Shown here: positions 63,936 through 64,000 of the stretch, piece by piece
Layout of the letters: the number at the start of each line of letters is the position of its first letter
Numbering within the stretch: the stretch's first letter is position 1
Source: Sapria himalayana
Lineage: Eukaryota; Streptophyta; Magnoliopsida; Malpighiales; Rafflesiaceae
Length of the DNA: 64,000 bases
Direction: 5' to 3'
NCBI GenBank assembly: GCA_029783825.1
Contig: JAREIK010012258.1
Location: 97,707 to 161,706 of the forward strand
Translations under genes and position numbers: made by a program
Notes under the pieces: model-generated
Database searches by the model: none
What the model was told of the DNA's origin: nothing
The model's input: the letters and a program-made list of their open reading frames with translations, nothing else

Positions 63936-64000
63936 TTAAAAGAATTATGGAGTTTCAATGCATATAAATAGCATTTACTAATCATTCTACAAAATTTCAT
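63936..64000. repeat. Direct repeat in element E, copy 2 (partial)
   Basis: AGAATTATGGAGTTTCAATG followed by AAATAGCATTTACTAATCAT matches 62344-62410. It is cut by the window end. Confidence 0.78.

Larger units (their letters stand above)
61549..64000 (-). mobile_element. CACTA element E, left end only, truncated by the window
   Basis: It starts CACTACAAAAAAATCC directly after TCTA satellite, with TAA immediately outside. The first ~650 bases align with element D, including the Transposase_24-type tail. Its right end lies beyond the window, so target duplication and coding capacity are unknown. From about 62230 no homology to the other elements was recognised. Confidence 0.8.

Overview
The window is nuclear DNA of a plant, most likely a flowering plant with a large, repeat-rich genome. 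Every coding trace recognised is plant-type: CACTA (En/Spm, CMC superfamily) transposons with TNP2-like and Transposase_24-like genes, a hAT-type 5' end, and a fragment resembling a plant histone-methyltransferase gene. I found no intact protein-coding gene, rRNA, tRNA, CRISPR or organellar segment. The species cannot be named from the sequence.

Layout. A degenerate TCTA (equivalently GATA) tetranucleotide satellite forms the background at 1-3516, 13272-16784, 22506-22627, 36384-45199 and 53813-61548. Five CACTA elements sit in it. Element A (3517-13271) is palindromic. Element B (16785-22505) has a 3-bp ATC duplication at its ends. Element C (22628-36383) has a TAT duplication. Element D (45200-53812) has an ATC duplication. 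Element E (61549 onward) runs off the window. A, C, D and E share TAGCTA-rich ends. B belongs to a second family, with GGTCGGTAA / TTACCGACC repeats near its ends.

Element C is the most complete. On the minus strand it carries a decayed TNP2 gene (transposase-associated domain, Tnp2 catalytic region, DUF4218, DUF4216, acidic tail), followed by a decayed Transposase_24-type gene. A GA-rich tract lies upstream of the TNP2 start. Its 3' side is triplicated and carries three GC-rich triplet arrays.

The most striking structure is a palindrome of about 16.7 kb. Its arms are 1-8360 and 8431-16699, separated by a 70-bp spacer. Both arms contain the same 3' half of a C-like element, its CACTA terminus, the flanking TCTA satellite and an inserted hAT 5' end. 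The arms have diverged by point changes, small indels and different microsatellite lengths. Transcription across the apex would give a long hairpin RNA matching TNP2/Transposase_24 genes of the C type, comparable to the Mu killer locus of maize. That function is inference.

Other notable structures are a ~550-bp AT-rich tandem repeat shared by elements B, C and D, a probable captured fragment of an ATXR3/SDG2-like gene in D, and an ~0.8-kb higher-order periodicity in the TCTA satellite. Most open frames in the window are translations of tetranucleotide, triplet or AT repeats and are not genes.
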